23,245 bases of DNA from CAYOHR01 sp964512145 (GCA_964512145.1 CAZEIM010000044.1:1-23245); one strand, 5' to 3'. Positions 7,690 to 15,246 are shown, numbered from the stretch's first letter. Notes: generated by a model not told the origin, from the letters alone. Numbers and translations: made by a program.

Positions 7690-10125
7690 TTACTTTAAAT
7701 TATTCAAATATTGTTCCAAACTATTTTCATCCGGTAAAAGCACTTGTCGTGCTTTACTCCCCTCAAATGGGCCAATAATACCAGCTGCTTCTAATTGATC
7801 AACCAATCGCCCTGCTCGATTATAACCCAACTTAAGTTTTCTTTGCAATAAAGAGGCAGAGCCTTGTTGATGATTTACTACTATTCTGGCCGCTTCATCA
7901 AATAAGGCATCTCTTTCTTCCATAGAAAATGCTTCTTTTTCATCTGCTGAAGATTCATCAATATATTCAGGTAGTAGAAAAGCATCCGGATAACCTCTTT
8001 GATTTCCAATATATTCGGTAATTCTTTCTACTTCAGGTGTATCTACAAATGCACATTGAATTCTAATGATATCATTTCCTGATGATAGCAACATATCTCC
8101 TTTGCCAATTAATTGGTCAGCTCCACCTGCATCAAGTATGGTTCTTGAATCGACCTTTGATGTTACTCTAAAAGCTATTCGAGAAGGAAAATTAGCTTTA
8201 ATAATACCCGTAATAATATTTACTGATGGCCTTTGTGTAGCAATAATAAGGTGTATACCAATTGCTCTAGCTAACTGGGCTAAGCGTGCAATAGGTGTTT
8301 CTACTTCCTTTCCAGCGGTCATTATTAAATCAGCAAATTCATCAATAACTAGTACTATATAAGGCAAAAATTTATGTCCTTGTTCTGGATTTAATTTTCG
8401 AGCCACAAATTTTGTATTATATTCTTTAATATTTCTCACTTGCGCATCTTTTAATAATTCGTATCTTAAATCCATTTCTATACACAAAGAGTTTAAGGTG
8501 TGTATCACTTTTTTTGTGTCAGTAATTATAGCTTCCTCGGTTCCGGGTAGTTTTGCCAAGTAATGCCGTTCCAGTTTATTAAATAAAGTGAGCTCAACTT
8601 TTTTGGGGTCAACTAGTACAAATTTAATTTGCGAAGGATGTTTTTTATACAATAAAGAAACCAATACAGCATTTAAACCTACTGATTTTCCTTGTCCGGT
8701 AGCCCCTGCCATAAGCAAGTGAGGCATTTTAGCTAAATCTGTTACAAAGGTTTCGTTTGAAATGGTTTTGCCCAAAGCAATGGGTAAATCCATTTTTGCA
8801 TTCACGAATTTTTCCGATTGTAAAATAGATTTCATACCTACTATTTCAGGGGTTTGGTTTGGCACTTCTATACCAATAGTTCCTCTTCCTGGTATAGGAG
8901 CAATAATTCGAATGCCTAATGCAGATAAACTTAGTGCAATGTCATCTTCTAAGTTTTTTATTTTTGAAATTCTAACTCCTGGAGCAGGAACAATTTCATA
9001 CAATGTAACAGTTGGTCCTACTGTTGCTTTTATTTTAGCAATCTCAATACTATAGTTGGCTAGTGTTTTGACGATTTTATTTTTGTTTTCTTCCAGCTCA
9101 TCTCTATTAATGTTTATTTCAGTTTCTCCAATATTATCTAATAACTCTAAGTGAGGCATCTTAAACGATCCTAAGTCTAGGGTTGGATCATATGGATCAG
9201 CTGAAAAAGATTTTTCTTCTTGAGAATCTAAGGCGGAAATACTCTCTTCTTTGCTATTGATTTCAGAATTTTCAATTTCTACCTCTAACTCTAAAGGAGT
9301 ACTTTCTTGTTGAAAATCTAGCATAATAGATTCTTCTTGGTGTTTTTCAACGTTTATTTCTTCCTGTTCTACAAAATCCTGAAGAGGGTCTTCATTTTTA
9401 ATAGATTTTTCTAATATGTTAACTTCTGTGTATTTACTAGGCTTTTCTTTTAATTGAATTTCATCGAATGCAGGGATATTACTAATAGATTCATTTTTTT
9501 CTACTATTTCTTCTTTTATATTTTGTGTTTCGACTTTATTTTTTTGGTTTGATTGTAGTATATCTACTAGAAAGGACCATTTAAAATTATATTTAAAGGA
9601 TAGGTATGTTCCTAGCGTAAAAAAAATAATCGATAAAAAACCAACATTACCTAGCCAATTTACAAGCATTTGGGAACTGTATTTTCCAAAAACGCCTCCT
9701 AACCAAGAATATTCGTTTGTAAAGGTATAGCCTAATGCTAAGGATAGCCAAATTAACCAAAATAAACTATTTTTTAAAAAAGAAGATGGTTTAATAACCC
9801 AAATATTTAGTAATATTTTGATAGAAATTAATAATAATACGAAAGGAAATAAAATTGAACTTATACCGGTAGTTTGATATACGAATATGTGAGAAAAATA
9901 CGCGCCAAATTTTCCAAAAATATTATGTGCAATAATTTGATCATTAAACAAATAGTTAAAAAAGTTTAGGCTGACTTTATCTTGATCTGTTTTCCAGGTA
10001 AATAGATGTGAGATAATTGAAATAATTAGAAAAATAGAGGTAAATAAAAGACCTAACCCTACATACTTTCTTTTATTGGGATTGTTTGATTTTGGGATGT
10101 CGGCATTATTTTTGGCTTTGGACAT
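7690..10125 (-). CDS. ftsK: DNA translocase FtsK/SpoIIIE family
   Basis: This 811-residue septal DNA pump moves chromosome termini through the closing division septum and activates XerCD recombination at dif. Four hydrophobic segments occupy residues about 20-180 (for example YVGLGLLFTSIFLIISII and VGFLSIIFFTLGTYL). An acidic Glu/Ser-rich linker runs from about 195 to 330. The motor has the preceding GPTVTLYEIVPAPGVRISKI, Walker A MAGATGQGKSVGLNAVL near residue 471 and Walker B IVLVIDEFADLI near 593. ATQRPSVNIITG and FRVTSKVDSRTILD follow. A gamma winged-helix domain (residues about 735-811; QGSASLLQRKLKLGYNRAGR) should read KOPS-like polar sequences. It lies 12 bases after the upstream lipoprotein gene and 9 bases before lolA, consistent with one transcript. 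Confidence 0.96.
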   Translation of the reverse strand: MSKAKNNADIPKSNNPNKRKYVGLGLLFTSIFLIISIISHLFTWKTDQDKVSLNFFNYLFNDQIIAHNIFGKFGAYFSHIFVYQTTGISSILFPFVLLLISIKILLNIWVIKPSSFLKNSLFWLIWLSLALGYTFTNEYSWLGGVFGKYSSQMLVNWLGNVGFLSIIFFTLGTYLSFKYNFKWSFLVDILQSNQKNKVETQNIKEEIVEKNESISNIPAFDEIQLKEKPSKYTEVNILEKSIKNEDPLQDFVEQEEINVEKHQEESIMLDFQQESTPLELEVEIENSEINSKEESISALDSQEEKSFSADPYDPTLDLGSFKMPHLELLDNIGETEININRDELEENKNKIVKTLANYSIEIAKIKATVGPTVTLYEIVPAPGVRISKIKNLEDDIALSLSALGIRIIAPIPGRGTIGIEVPNQTPEIVGMKSILQSEKFVNAKMDLPIALGKTISNETFVTDLAKMPHLLMAGATGQGKSVGLNAVLVSLLYKKHPSQIKFVLVDPKKVELTLFNKLERHYLAKLPGTEEAIITDTKKVIHTLNSLCIEMDLRYELLKDAQVRNIKEYNTKFVARKLNPEQGHKFLPYIVLVIDEFADLIMTAGKEVETPIARLAQLARAIGIHLIIATQRPSVNIITGIIKANFPSRIAFRVTSKVDSRTILDAGGADQLIGKGDMLLSSGNDIIRIQCAFVDTPEVERITEYIGNQRGYPDAFLLPEYIDESSADEKEAFSMEERDALFDEAARIVVNHQQGSASLLQRKLKLGYNRAGRLVDQLEAAGIIGPFEGSKARQVLLPDENSLEQYLNNLK

Positions 10126-10137
10126 CGTAACATAAAA

Positions 10138-10854
10138 TTATAAACCTAAACTATGTAAATCAGCAACTATAGAGCGAATCTCTTCCTCAATGAGTTCATA
10201 ATCAACCATTTTATAATCTTCAGGAGATTTAAATGAGTTCATATCGATTGGCCCTTGAACAAATTTTACTGCAGTAAATTTCATTCTATATCCCATTCTA
10301 GTTAATTCGTATTCAAGCGGCACTCCTTTAATATTATGAAAGGGTAAACTCCAGTTTGGTATATTAAACTTAATATCTTCTGTATAATATAAATCGTAAT
10401 CTTTATTTTTTGTAGTATTATCAAAAGAAATTTTTACTTTTTTACAGTTAAAATCTAAAATTTTCTTTTCTTCATTGGTTTCTGATATGGTTATAATGCC
10501 GTACTCATTTTTATTGAGTGAATCCACGGCTTGCTCTGATAAAATAGAAGTGTATTTTTTTACGGGAGATGACTTAAAAATTTGTTGCAATTTTTTAGAT
10601 TCTGAATCAGATATAAAGGCAATTCTAAAACCAGTAGTAACATTTAACTCCGAAATAAATAATGGGTCTTTAAAAGTATATATCATTTTAGAGGGCAAGA
10701 TACCTTTCATTGGATTTTTATCGTCAATATCAGGATAAGTAATCTCGTATTCAATGATACCTTCAGATATTCTGTTATCAAACACCCCTCCGTTTTTACA
10801 TGATGTAAATATGAATAGAAGAGCAAAAAATTTAAACAATTTATTTATACTCAT
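10138..10854 (-). CDS. Lipoprotein, GLPGLI/DUF4412-like
   Basis: I place the start at 10854 (238 residues) rather than at an in-frame ATG at 10896. The shorter form begins MSINKLFKFFALLFIFTSCK, a lipoprotein signal with the lipidated Cys at residue 19. A putative promoter box lies inside the longer form's coding region. The mature protein reads EGIIEYEITYPDID, then KKILDFNCKKVKISF, DYDLYYTEDI and GVPLEYELTRMGYRMKFTAVKF. This order (bilayered beta repeats, 'IlgynCKKa', 'YT.di', 'G.plEye') resembles the GLPGLI/DUF4412 families of Bacteroidota envelope proteins; no enzymatic residues are evident. It precedes ftsK by 12 bases, so an envelope role expressed with division and lipoprotein-sorting genes is inferred. 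The family assignment is tentative; the lipoprotein call is firm. Confidence 0.8.
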   Translation of the reverse strand: MSINKLFKFFALLFIFTSCKNGGVFDNRISEGIIEYEITYPDIDDKNPMKGILPSKMIYTFKDPLFISELNVTTGFRIAFISDSESKKLQQIFKSSPVKKYTSILSEQAVDSLNKNEYGIITISETNEEKKILDFNCKKVKISFDNTTKNKDYDLYYTEDIKFNIPNWSLPFHNIKGVPLEYELTRMGYRMKFTAVKFVQGPIDMNSFKSPEDYKMVDYELIEEEIRSIVADLHSLGL

Positions 10855-10860
10855 TTGCCA

Positions 10861-10868
10861 CAAATGTA
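10861..10868 (-). promoter_or_regulatory. Putative -7 box (TACATTTG) of the lipoprotein-ftsK-lolA unit
   Basis: On the minus strand TACATTTG matches TAnnTTTG and ends only six bases before the ATG at 10854. If used, transcription would begin at or within a base or two of the start codon, giving a leaderless or nearly leaderless mRNA. A TTG lies about 25 bases further upstream, wider than the usual -33 spacing, so the promoter is not certain. Confidence 0.45.
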
Positions 10869-10872
10869 TTAA

Positions 10873-10888
10873 ATATCTGTAAAGATAT
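10873..10888. repeat. Short inverted repeat upstream of the lipoprotein promoter box
   Basis: Arms ATATCT (10873-10878) and AGATAT (10883-10888) are perfectly complementary around a four-base spacer. They lie directly upstream of the putative -7 box. The placement fits an operator, but six-base AT-rich arms can occur by chance here. Confidence 0.3.
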
Positions 10889-10977
10889 GATAACAATATA
10901 AAAAAGTGTCGTATAATTTTTAGAATTAACGAATAAATTAAAATACTTATGTGATAAGAATAAAGAGTAAAACAGAA

Positions 10978-11508
10978 TTATAATTTACGACCCTTTGCAA
11001 TTCTTACTTCTTTTTTAATTTGATTTAAACGACTCATTTTAAACATTAAGTATATATTAGCAGCACCTTGATTAACAAAATATTCATTTTCACCATATTT
11101 TAATACACCCTTATTGTTTTTCCAATCAGCCGCTAGTAGAGTGTAATTACCTTTTCTATCGTATGGGTCTCCAAATACAATAATTTTATCTGGACTTTCA
11201 AAACTTACTGCAATTCTTTTATCATCTATAACTTTTTCTACAATTCCAGGTGTACCTGCTTTTATTAATATTTGGTTAAACTCTTGACCGCTTTTGATAA
11301 TCAACTTTCCATCAGTAGTGCTTTTAGATTTTTCATCGTTTTCTACTCTACTTAGCGTAATATCATGTGATACATAAAACTGTAATTGTTTAAGTTCATT
11401 TTCATTTAACTGATAATTTTCACGAACTGCTTGAGTAAATGGAATTCTGCTTGCGCAGGATGTTAGTGTTGCAAATAAAATAAATAATAAATAAATTCTA
11501 GTATTCAT
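10978..11508 (-). CDS. Small lipoprotein of unknown function
   Basis: The protein has 176 residues. MNTRIYLLFILFATLTSCAS is a clear lipoprotein signal with lipobox LTSC and the lipidated Cys at residue 18. The mature part begins with an alpha-helical NENELKQLQFYVSHDITLSR, followed by beta-rich sequence including GTPGIVEKV, RIAVSFES and GENEYFVNQGAANIYLMFKM. It ends in a basic tail (IKKEVRIAKGRKL). No catalytic motif is visible. I know similar short lipoproteins from Flavobacteriia but no assigned function. It lies 48 bases downstream of the ribonuclease gene and about 120 bases upstream of the next lipoprotein, same strand. An outer-membrane location facing the periplasm is likely but inferred. 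Confidence 0.8.
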   Translation of the reverse strand: MNTRIYLLFILFATLTSCASRIPFTQAVRENYQLNENELKQLQFYVSHDITLSRVENDEKSKSTTDGKLIIKSGQEFNQILIKAGTPGIVEKVIDDKRIAVSFESPDKIIVFGDPYDRKGNYTLLAADWKNNKGVLKYGENEYFVNQGAANIYLMFKMSRLNQIKKEVRIAKGRKL

Positions 11509-11538
11509 AAGGCAGTTTTTTTAGAAATCATTTTAAAT

Positions 11539-11546
11539 CAAAAATA
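11539..11546 (-). promoter_or_regulatory. Possible -7 box (TATTTTTG) for the small lipoprotein
   Basis: The minus strand reads TATTTTTG 30 bases before the lipoprotein ATG at 11508, inside the 48-base gap after the ribonuclease gene. No matching -33 element is visible and the surrounding AT-richness makes chance matches likely. Confidence 0.3.
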
Positions 11547-11556
11547 ATGCCAATAG

Positions 11557-13144
11557 TTAATTATCTACTTCTAAAAAAGTTCCTTTTGGGTCTAAAAAAT
11601 AATATTCTAAAAGTTCATTTGCTGCAGATGATTTAAGTGAAAACATGTTTTTTAATGCCCACTGCCATTTAATTTTTTTTGAAATAAATCCTGATTTCAG
11701 GTAACCTTCCATAAATGGATGAGTAACCAAGGTTATTTTTTTATTAGGATATTTATTTATTACTTTTTTTAAATCCGCAAAAATTCTATCAACCATTACC
11801 ACACTTGACTCAATTCGTCCAACCCCGGCACATGATGGACAATCTTCCGTAGTATCAATATCCATGACAGGTTTTATTCTTTCCCGGGTTATTTCCATTA
11901 ATCCGAACTTACTTAATGGAATAACACTATGTTTTGCTTTATCAAGAGATAAGTACTCTTTCATTTTCTCAAAAATAAGTTTTCGGTTTTCATCCTCTTT
12001 TAAGTCAATAAAATCAACCACAATAATCCCACCCATATCTCTCAAACGAAGTTGGCGAGCAATTTCTTGAGCGGCTTCTAAATTAACTTTTAAAGCATTA
12101 TTTTCTTGACTTGAATCTTTACGAGAAGTTACCCCACTGTTAACATCAATAACATGCAGTGCTTCTGTGTGTTCAATAATTAAATATGCTCCACTAGGCA
12201 TGGGAACGAACTTCCCAAATGAGGTTTTGATTTGCTCTTCTACCCCATATTCATCAAATACTGGCATTTGTCCTTGGTATAATTTAACAATTTTTTCTTT
12301 ATCAGGTGCAATCATTTTTAAATATGATTTAATTTCGGCTAATGTTTCTTCGTTATTTATAAGTACTTCTTTAAATGAATCGTTTAGAGCATCTCTTAAA
12401 AAAGCAGTAGTCATATCTCTTTCACCCAACATTTTTTTACCGGATTGACCTTTTTTAATATTTTGAAAGATGACCTCCCAGCTTTTCAATAACTCTTTTA
12501 AATCCGTTTCTAAATCTTGTTGGGTCATATTTTCAGCTGCTACAGTTCGGATTATTAAACCAAAATTTTTAGGTTTGATAGCTCTTAACATTTTAATAAG
12601 CGCATTTCTTTCTTCTCGTTCAGTTATTCTAGAGGAAACAGAAACGCGGTCCGAAAATGGTATTAAAACCAAATACCTACCAGCTAGGGTGATTTCTCCA
12701 GTTAATCTAGCACCTTTAGTAGAAATAGGCTCTTTAGATATTTGCACTAGAATTTTTTCCCCTTCTTTTAATAAATCGGTTATTAAACCATCTTTATTGG
12801 TGTTACTCTCGTTTTTAAAATCGGAAAGGTTGGATGAAGTAATCGTTCCATNNNNNNNNNNCTTCTCTGGCACTTCTACTTTTTGTTCATCTGACATATT
12901 TTTTGAAACTTAGAATTTGAGGGCCTAGATCATGGTAGTGCAAAAAAGCATCTTTGCCTGATCCAAGGTCAACAAATGAGGCATTTAAACCAGTTGAAAA
13001 CTTCCGAACAGTACCCAAAAAAACATCTCCAACAGTAAACTTACCTGATTGTTCATTTGAGTGTAGCTCGATTAATTTTTCATTTTGCAACAAGGCTATT
13101 CGAACACCATAATCCTGATGATCAATCACTATCGAATTTGCCAT
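11557..13144 (-). CDS. rng: Rne/Rng family ribonuclease (RNase G-like), frame broken beside an assembly gap
   Basis: This endoribonuclease family cleaves single-stranded AU-rich RNA and matures rRNA. The N-terminal piece (13144-12887) covers MANSIVIDHQDYGVRIALLQ and the S1-like start (FTVGDVFLGTVRKFSTGLNASFVDLG, KDAFLHYHDLGP). It then hits TGA after KKYVR. The rest reads in a second frame down to 11557: KILVQISKEPISTKGARL, GAYLIIEHTEALHVIDVNSG (catalytic Asp), LRLRDMGGIIVVDFIDL (second catalytic Asp) and the zinc-link CPSCAGVG. Removing one A from the A6 run at 12899-12904 joins the frames as ...ILSFKNMSDEQK.... A run of ten Ns (12852-12861) lies close by, so sequencing or assembly error is the likelier cause. 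Joined length is about 525 residues, normal for Bacteroidota RNase G. It follows HU, TPR and the COX24-type gene. Confidence 0.88.
12852..12861. other. Assembly gap of ten undetermined bases
   Basis: Ten Ns interrupt the ribonuclease gene. The reading frame continues on both sides if exactly ten bases (or any number differing by a multiple of three) are missing, but a ten-base gap is commonly a placeholder, so the real length is unknown. The one-base frame break lies 37-52 bases away. Confidence 0.99.
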
Positions 13145-13163
13145 TCAATATGAATTTATATTT

Positions 13164-13182
13164 AACTACATAAAACTACATA
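13164..13182. repeat. 9-base direct repeat in the ribonuclease leader
   Basis: AACTACATA occurs at 13164-13172 and again at 13174-13182, a period of ten bases, about one helical turn. It lies in the 83-base spacer before the ribonuclease gene and touches the adjacent palindrome. It could bind a protein; nothing else supports that. Confidence 0.4.
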
Positions 13183-13204
13183 TCTATAAATATGATTTAT
13201 AGAT
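13182..13204. repeat. 10-base perfect palindrome between COX24-type gene and rng
   Basis: Arms ATCTATAAAT (13182-13191) and ATTTATAGAT (13195-13204) are perfect complements around a three-base loop. In RNA from the minus strand it would form a hairpin 38 bases before the ribonuclease start codon and 24 bases after the upstream stop. No strong U-run follows it in transcription direction, so it is less like a terminator than a leader hairpin or operator. Confidence 0.55.
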
Positions 13205-13227
13205 CCTTAAGAAAAATTAGAAAAAAA

Positions 13228-13320
13228 TTATTTTTTCTTCTTATGTCTGTTTTTTCTAAGACGTTTTTTTCTTTTATGTGTAGCCATTTTATGTCTTTTT
13301 CTTTTTTTACCGCTTGGCAT
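13228..13320 (-). CDS. 30-residue COX24/AURKAIP1-type basic protein (likely small-subunit ribosomal protein)
   Basis: The reading frame from ATG 13320 to TAA 13228 encodes 30 residues, 18 of them Lys/Arg and 3 His. It contains MPSGKKRKRHK and THKRKKRLRKNRHKKKK. This matches my recollection of the Bacteroidota AURKAIP1/COX24-domain proteins, whose relatives are mitochondrial ribosomal mS38 and actinobacterial bS22; those proteins bind rRNA near the small-subunit decoding region. Ribosome binding here is inferred from the family. The start codon lies inside the TPR gene: the two genes overlap by 14 bases in different frames, suggesting coupled translation. An internal Met at residue 12 is an alternative start, but the MPSGKKRKRHK opening is the family norm. 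It is easily missed by gene finders. Confidence 0.82.
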   Translation of the reverse strand: MPSGKKRKRHKMATHKRKKRLRKNRHKKKK

Positions 13321-13804
13321 AACTGTTCATTTTTTGTTTAACTTCTTGTATGTTTTTTTCCAAATCTTCAATAACCTTTTGATCTGTATTTTTATTTTTA
13401 AATTTTTCAAGGTAAATCAAAGATTTTTCCCATTGTTCTTGTTCGAAATAAATTCCTGCTAAATAATATAATACATCTGTTTTAGAGCTATCAACCTGAA
13501 GAATTTGATTAAATCTTTCAATGGCTTTATCGGTTTGTCCAGATTGCATGGAAAAAAACGCTAATTTATATAAAGCTTCAGTATTTTTTGGGTCTTTTTC
13601 AACAATTGACTTTAACATTTGAATTCCTTCCATAGGATTGGAGGTGTTTATTAAAGACACAGCCTTCTCTATACTAACCTCATTATTTAAGTCACTTCCG
13701 GAAACCTTAACTAACTTTTCTTTTAAGGGTTTGTTTGGTAAAAAATATAAAATCACACCAAGCATTATTGTGCATAATATTAAAATGTGATTAAGCTTAA
13801 GCAT
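13307..13804 (-). CDS. Membrane-anchored tetratricopeptide-repeat protein
   Basis: The protein has 165 residues. Residues about 4-22 (LNHILILCTIMLGVILYFLP) form one membrane anchor, with the rest predicted to be periplasmic or cytoplasmic helical repeats. TPR-like pairs are visible: AVSLINTSNPMEGIQMLKSIVEKDPKN, then TEALYKLAFFSMQSGQTDKAIERFNQILQVDSSK, then TDVLYYLAGIYFEQEQWEKSLIYLEKF. A coiled-looking Lys/Glu tail follows. TPRs mediate protein contacts; no partner can be read from the sequence. It lies 3 bases after the HU gene, and its last 14 bases overlap the start of the COX24-type gene. HU-TPR-ribonuclease order is a recurring arrangement in Bacteroidota, so a link to nucleic-acid metabolism or ribosome assembly is possible but inferred. 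Confidence 0.85.
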   Translation of the reverse strand: MLKLNHILILCTIMLGVILYFLPNKPLKEKLVKVSGSDLNNEVSIEKAVSLINTSNPMEGIQMLKSIVEKDPKNTEALYKLAFFSMQSGQTDKAIERFNQILQVDSSKTDVLYYLAGIYFEQEQWEKSLIYLEKFKNKNTDQKVIEDLEKNIQEVKQKMNSYAKR

Positions 13805-13807
13805 GTA

Positions 13808-14104
13808 TTATTTTTTATTTACCTTAACTTTAGATTTTACTCTATTTACAAAAGACTTAGCAGGTTTAAATGCTGGTATATTATGTGCAGGTATTTTAAC
13901 TGAAACGTTTTTTGTAATATTTCTGCCTATTTTTTCTGCTCTTGTTTTAACTACAAATGTTCCAAACCCTCTTAAGTAAACATTATTTCCATTCTCCATG
14001 GAGGATTTTATTACATTCATAAAAGCTTCTACTGAAGCTAATACAGTAGTTTTCTCTATTCCTGTTTTATCTGAAATTTGAGATACAATTTCTGCTTTTG
14101 TCAT
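13808..14104 (-). CDS. HU/IHF-family DNA-binding protein
   Basis: This 98-residue nucleoid-associated protein bends or coats DNA as a dimer. The family pattern is complete: MTKAEIVSQISDKTGIEKTTVLASVEAFMNVI, then NVYLRGFGTFVVKTRAEKIGRN (the beta-arm approach) and IPAHNIPAFKPAKSFVNRVK, with the Pro that intercalates in HU/IHF arms. A short Lys-rich tail (VKSKVKVNKK) extends beyond the usual 90 residues. Whether it is HU or IHF-like cannot be decided from this window. It heads the HU-TPR-COX24-ribonuclease unit and has a plausible promoter directly upstream. Confidence 0.94.
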   Translation of the reverse strand: MTKAEIVSQISDKTGIEKTTVLASVEAFMNVIKSSMENGNNVYLRGFGTFVVKTRAEKIGRNITKNVSVKIPAHNIPAFKPAKSFVNRVKSKVKVNKK

Positions 14105-14127
14105 TTTTTAACAATTATAACGGGTTG

Positions 14128-14135
14128 CAAATATA
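14128..14135 (-). promoter_or_regulatory. Putative -7 box (TATATTTG) for the HU gene
   Basis: On the minus strand TATATTTG matches TAnnTTTG and ends 23 bases before the HU ATG at 14104. A TTTG occurs 14 bases further upstream, closer than the usual -33 spacing, so only the -7 element is convincing. Confidence 0.5.
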
Positions 14136-14157
14136 GTATTTTTTGGCAACAAATACT
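14135..14157. repeat. 7-base inverted repeat at the HU promoter
   Basis: Arms AGTATTT (14135-14141) and AAATACT (14151-14157) are perfectly complementary with a nine-base spacer. The downstream arm touches the -7 box, a position where a bound protein would block transcription. An operator, possibly for autoregulation, is an inference. Confidence 0.4.
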
Positions 14158-14200
14158 AAATATCGTTCAATATATATCTATTATAATAGGTTGCGATCTA

Positions 14201-15172
14201 TTATTTTATTTTATCTATGATTTCGTAGGCAGTTTGCAGTACTTTATATGCTTGGTCAATAGATACTACAGGCGTATGATTTTTTATTATAGATTGAGCA
14301 AATGTTTCTAATTCCATTTTTATTGAATTGATTTGCTGAATTTCAGGTAATTCCATGTCTATTTTTTTATAATTTGCTCCATTATTAATGGGAATTACCA
14401 AGTCAAATTGATCTGGAGTATAGGAAGCAGGGAGTTCTTTAAGTCTTATAATTTCAGATTTTTTTTCTAAAAAATCTACAGAAATATATGCATTAGGTTG
14501 AAAAAACCTCATTTTGCGCATATTTTTCATGGATATTCTACTAGCAGTTAAGTTAGCCACACATCCATTGTCAAATTCAATTCTAGCATTACAAATGTCG
14601 GGAGTATTACTAACAACAGATACGCCACTGGCATGTATTTTTTTGATGTTTGAATGTACAGTGTTAAGAATTATATCAATATCATGAACCATCAAATCTA
14701 GAACTACAGACACATCCGTTCCTCTAGGATTGAATACAGCCAACCTATGTGCCTCAATAAACATTGGGTTTTTAATATGTGATTTAGAAGCTAAAAAAGC
14801 AGGATTAAATCGCTCTACATGTCCTACTTGTATTTTGGTGTCAGCTTCTTCGCATAAATCCAATAAATTTTTAGCTTCATCTAAAGTATTGGTTACAGGC
14901 TTTTCAATAAAGACATGTTTACTCTTTTTAATTGATTTTCTAGCATATTCAAAATGTGTAGTGGTTGGAGTAACGATATCAATAACATCACAATCAGATA
15001 TTAAATCATCGGCATTGTTATATGCATTGGTATTAAATTCTAATGCATATTTTTTTGCTAGATTATAATCGATATCATAAATACCAATTACATCAAATTC
15101 AGGAATTTCTTTTAATAATTTTAAATGTATTTTTCCTAAATGTCCTAAACCTATTAAACCTATTTTTATCAC
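14201..15172 (-). CDS. Gfo/Idh/MocA-family NAD(P)-dependent oxidoreductase
   Basis: This 323-residue cytoplasmic enzyme has an N-terminal Rossmann fold (IKIGLIGLGHLGKIHLKLL) with an acidic residue in IYDID at the end of beta 2, favouring NAD(H). The family motif EKPVTN near residue 89 holds the usual Lys. VGHVERFNPAF near residue 117 is followed by MVHDIDII, where the His-Asp pair normally contributes to catalysis. The substrate of this family is typically a sugar, inositol or a nucleotide sugar, and it cannot be read from the sequence. It may belong with envelope polysaccharide synthesis, but no such genes are adjacent. It lies between hppD and HU with 123- and 96-base gaps, so it is probably transcribed on its own. 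Confidence 0.9.
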   Translation of the reverse strand: MIKIGLIGLGHLGKIHLKLLKEIPEFDVIGIYDIDYNLAKKYALEFNTNAYNNADDLISDCDVIDIVTPTTTHFEYARKSIKKSKHVFIEKPVTNTLDEAKNLLDLCEEADTKIQVGHVERFNPAFLASKSHIKNPMFIEAHRLAVFNPRGTDVSVVLDLMVHDIDIILNTVHSNIKKIHASGVSVVSNTPDICNARIEFDNGCVANLTASRISMKNMRKMRFFQPNAYISVDFLEKKSEIIRLKELPASYTPDQFDLVIPINNGANYKKIDMELPEIQQINSIKMELETFAQSIIKNHTPVVSIDQAYKVLQTAYEIIDKIK

Positions 15173-15238
15173 TCAAGGGTTTTTTGTAAAAATAACAGGT
15201 TAAAATCTAGAAATAACATAGTTTTGCTATAATTTATA

Positions 15239-15246
15239 CAAACCTA
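15239..15246 (-). promoter_or_regulatory. Putative -7 box (TAGGTTTG) for the oxidoreductase gene
   Basis: The minus strand reads TAGGTTTG, a TAnnTTTG match, 66 bases before the ATG at 15172 in the spacer after hppD. No clean -33 element is visible. The two Gs make this less likely to be a chance hit than the AT-only matches. Confidence 0.4.

Noticed and set aside
12470..12913. 147-residue plus-strand frame crossing the Ns
   Set aside because: It is antisense to conserved ribonuclease sequence and owes its length to untranslated Ns being read through.
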